This document shows, piece by piece, positions 62,286 through 64,000 of a DNA stretch of 64,000 bases (position 1 is the stretch's first letter; each line of letters starts with the position of its first letter). Source of the stretch: Marinobacter salicampi (GTDB lineage Bacteria > Pseudomonadota > Gammaproteobacteria > Pseudomonadales > Oleiphilaceae). The notes under the pieces are model-generated. The model had not been told where the DNA came from and searched no databases. It was given only the letters and a program-made list of their open reading frames with translations. Location of the stretch: contig NZ_JAAMPF010000006.1 in the NCBI RefSeq assembly GCF_011074795.1, forward strand, positions 1-64,000. The letters are read 5' to 3'. Position numbers and translations under genes: made by a program.

Positions 62286-64000
62286 ATGTCTCAGAACAAC
62301 AAGGTCGTCAGTCTGAACAAGGTCCCGCAAGGTGTCGATCGCTTCGCCATGCCTGCCGCACTGGTTCGTCTGCGCGATGCCTCCGGCCAGTCGCTACGGA
62401 CCCTGCTTTCCGAGTTTTTCGACGGTTCCGACGATGCCCTGTTCAATATGGCAGACAAGGCTGGCTCGAATCAGGAACAGACCGCCTACTTCGATGCCAT
62501 GAGAGAGCTGAGATTGCGCCGCAAGCACATGTCTCTGTCTGTGCTTCAGTGGGTCAGCCGCGCATTCAACGAACTCGGCCGTTTTGAGCCTGTGCCGGGC
62601 AGCGGCGGCCTTAACGATGTGGACCAGGATTCACTTACGCTGATGGATCATGGCGACCTGGAGCAGAAGGTGGCCATCGATAACCTGATGAGCAAGCTGC
62701 GGAACCGTCACACAGACGCCATTCGGCTCCTGGCGGCCCGGGTGTCCCATCTGGTGCCTGGTGTGCGGTTGGAAGAACGGCAAATGCCGCTTAGTCCAGA
62801 GGTTATCTGCACCGGACTGGGAGAGGCCTGCAGTGACCTTGATATAGACATTCGCGCCAAGCTGGTGGTGCTGAAGCTGTTCGACCGGTTACTCATTAAC
62901 CGGCTGGAGCCGCTTTATCAGGAGGCAAACAGGCTCCTGGTAGCGGATGGCATACTTCCCGAGCTCAAGCGGGCGCCTGTCACTGACCCAGGTGGTAACA
63001 GAAAGGCGGTCAGGGGCGCTCCCGCAGCCCCGGGTTCAGGTGCCCAGGCCCAGAATACACCGCCTCAACAGGGTTATCCGACGGCAGAATCCCAGGAGGA
63101 TATGAGCGGCGCAACCTTTACCGAGCTCTCCGCGCTGCTTCATCAGGAAGGTACCGGACAGCAGTACCAGCAGCTTCAAGGCGGACAGAGCCTTGATACC
63201 TCGTCGCTGATGTCGAGACTCGGCCAGATCCAGACCATGAACGCTGGCACACCCACAGGCAGCACTGTGGTCCCCCTTGCGACGATGCTCCGGCAGGCTC
63301 TGGCATCCAAGAGCGGCCAGGTGTACTCTGTTCAGCAGGTGGACAGCGATGTGATCAATCTGGTCACCATGCTGTTTGACTTCATCCTGGAAGACCGCCA
63401 GTTGCCACCGCTCATGAAGGCGCTGATTGGCCGGCTTCAGATACCTGTATTGAAGGTTGCCCTGTGCGATCGCAGTTTTTTCAATCGGGGTGGGCATCCT
63501 GCGCGCAAGCTGCTGAACGAACTGGCCATGGCTGGCATCGGCTGGAACGAAAAGGGTGCCGGTCAGCGGGATCCGCTAAGGGAAAAAATTGAAAACGTCG
63601 TACACCGGCTACTCACCGAGTTTACCGACAACGTCGATCTGTTCAGTGAACTGCTTGCTGACTTCAGTCACTTTATGGATCTTGACCGGCGCCGTCGGGA
63701 ACTGGTTGAGCAACGATTGAAAGATGCAGAAGAGGGCCGGGCGCGCCAAGAACGGGCTAAAGAGTCTGTCGATGAACTGCTGCAAGATGCGTTGACCGGG
63801 GCGGATGTGCCCAACTCAGTTGAATCCCTGCTTCTGGAGCCCTGGCGCAAGTATCTTCAGTGGGTCATGTTACGGGAGGGCCATGCCAGTGAGTTGTGGG
63901 CTGAGGCGTCCGACTTGACCCGTCGACTGATCTGGAGCGTAGATCCGCGACCGGTTGAAGACAGTACCCGTGCAGACCTGCTGCGAGCCATACCCGGCAT
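62286..64000 (+). CDS. DUF1631 protein (5' part, runs off the window)
   Basis: The first 571 residues of a long protein of the DUF1631 family. The ATG has GGGGAAGG upstream. The family signature FFNRGGHPARKLLNE is present at about residue 400. The N-terminal 250 residues are helical. The region around 230-300 is a low-complexity Gln/Gly/Pro/Ala stretch. The function is unknown; the family lies between nadC and ampD in Pseudomonas, so ampD may follow the window. The stop codon is outside. Confidence 0.9.
   Translation, partial: MSQNNKVVSLNKVPQGVDRFAMPAALVRLRDASGQSLRTLLSEFFDGSDDALFNMADKAGSNQEQTAYFDAMRELRLRRKHMSLSVLQWVSRAFNELGRFEPVPGSGGLNDVDQDSLTLMDHGDLEQKVAIDNLMSKLRNRHTDAIRLLAARVSHLVPGVRLEERQMPLSPEVICTGLGEACSDLDIDIRAKLVVLKLFDRLLINRLEPLYQEANRLLVADGILPELKRAPVTDPGGNRKAVRGAPAAPGSGAQAQNTPPQQGYPTAESQEDMSGATFTELSALLHQEGTGQQYQQLQGGQSLDTSSLMSRLGQIQTMNAGTPTGSTVVPLATMLRQALASKSGQVYSVQQVDSDVINLVTMLFDFILEDRQLPPLMKALIGRLQIPVLKVALCDRSFFNRGGHPARKLLNELAMAGIGWNEKGAGQRDPLREKIENVVHRLLTEFTDNVDLFSELLADFSHFMDLDRRRRELVEQRLKDAEEGRARQERAKESVDELLQDALTGADVPNSVESLLLEPWRKYLQWVMLREGHASELWAEASDLTRRLIWSVDPRPVEDSTRADLLRAIPG

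Overview
The window looks like a chromosomal segment of a marine gammaproteobacterium close to Marinobacter. This rests on moderately high GC, gene families and orders shared with Pseudomonas (dnaE-accA-tilS-pyrG-kdsA-eno-ftsB-ispD-ispF-truD-surE-pcm-nlpD-rpoS; purM-purN; nadC-DUF1631), an Rnf complex, and acetate-type symporter signalling. It is an inference from gene content, not a database match. I found no rRNA, tRNA, CRISPR array, prophage or insertion sequence. Nearly all of the DNA is ordinary, densely packed core genome.

Layout. 1-0.12 kb: two intrinsic terminators. 0.14-6.9 kb (minus): a signalling cluster of a transporter-coupled hybrid histidine kinase (CrbS/MxtR type), a response regulator with TPR repeats, a very small soluble histidine kinase, and a response regulator that ends in a membrane segment. 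The first three overlap translationally. 7.1-9.7 kb (minus): a conserved hypothetical and an acetate-type Na+/solute symporter with its small DUF4212 partner. 9.9-12.6 kb (minus): a DEDDh exonuclease and a cNMP/CBS/DUF294 protein. 12.7-16.6 kb (plus): an Smr protein, a tiny lipoprotein, methionine salvage genes mtnB-mtnD-mtnC and a DUF3080 lipoprotein. 16.6-19.75 kb (minus): arsC-like, wrbA, DUF2069 and an orphan PilB/GspE ATPase. 19.8-37.7 kb (plus): a thioredoxin-like lipoprotein, dnaE, accA, tilS, pyrG, kdsA, eno, ftsB, ispD, ispF, truD, surE, pcm, a DUF368 lipid-carrier transporter, an NlpD-like protein and rpoS. 37.9-38.5 kb: a periplasmic chalcone-isomerase-like protein. 38.6-46.8 kb (minus): metG, rnfABCDGE and nth. 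46.9-51.4 kb: apbC/mrp, a beta-barrel protein, dcd, a DUF416 protein and avtA. 51.5-58.2 kb: purM-purN-DUF3108 (minus), divergent from DUF2066, a CDP-alcohol phosphatidyltransferase, hda, an orphan parA and yqcC. 58.3-62 kb (minus): a MASE1-PAS-GGDEF-EAL protein and nadC. 62.3-64 kb: the 5' part of a DUF1631 gene that runs off the window.

How they work together. The right-hand three quarters supports replication (dnaE, hda), nucleotide and precursor supply (pyrG, purM/N, dcd, nadC), isoprenoid and envelope synthesis (ispD/F, kdsA, accA, DUF368, nlpD), tRNA and translation (tilS, truD, metG) and stress control (rpoS, surE, pcm). The left end is the most distinctive part: a carbon-uptake symporter next to a symporter-fused sensor kinase and three further phosphorelay-type proteins. 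This is the best candidate for an under-described system. Secondary points of interest are a degenerate EAL domain behind an intact GGDEF, a non-canonical clamp-binding motif in DnaE, and an EF-hand-like loop in the symporter.
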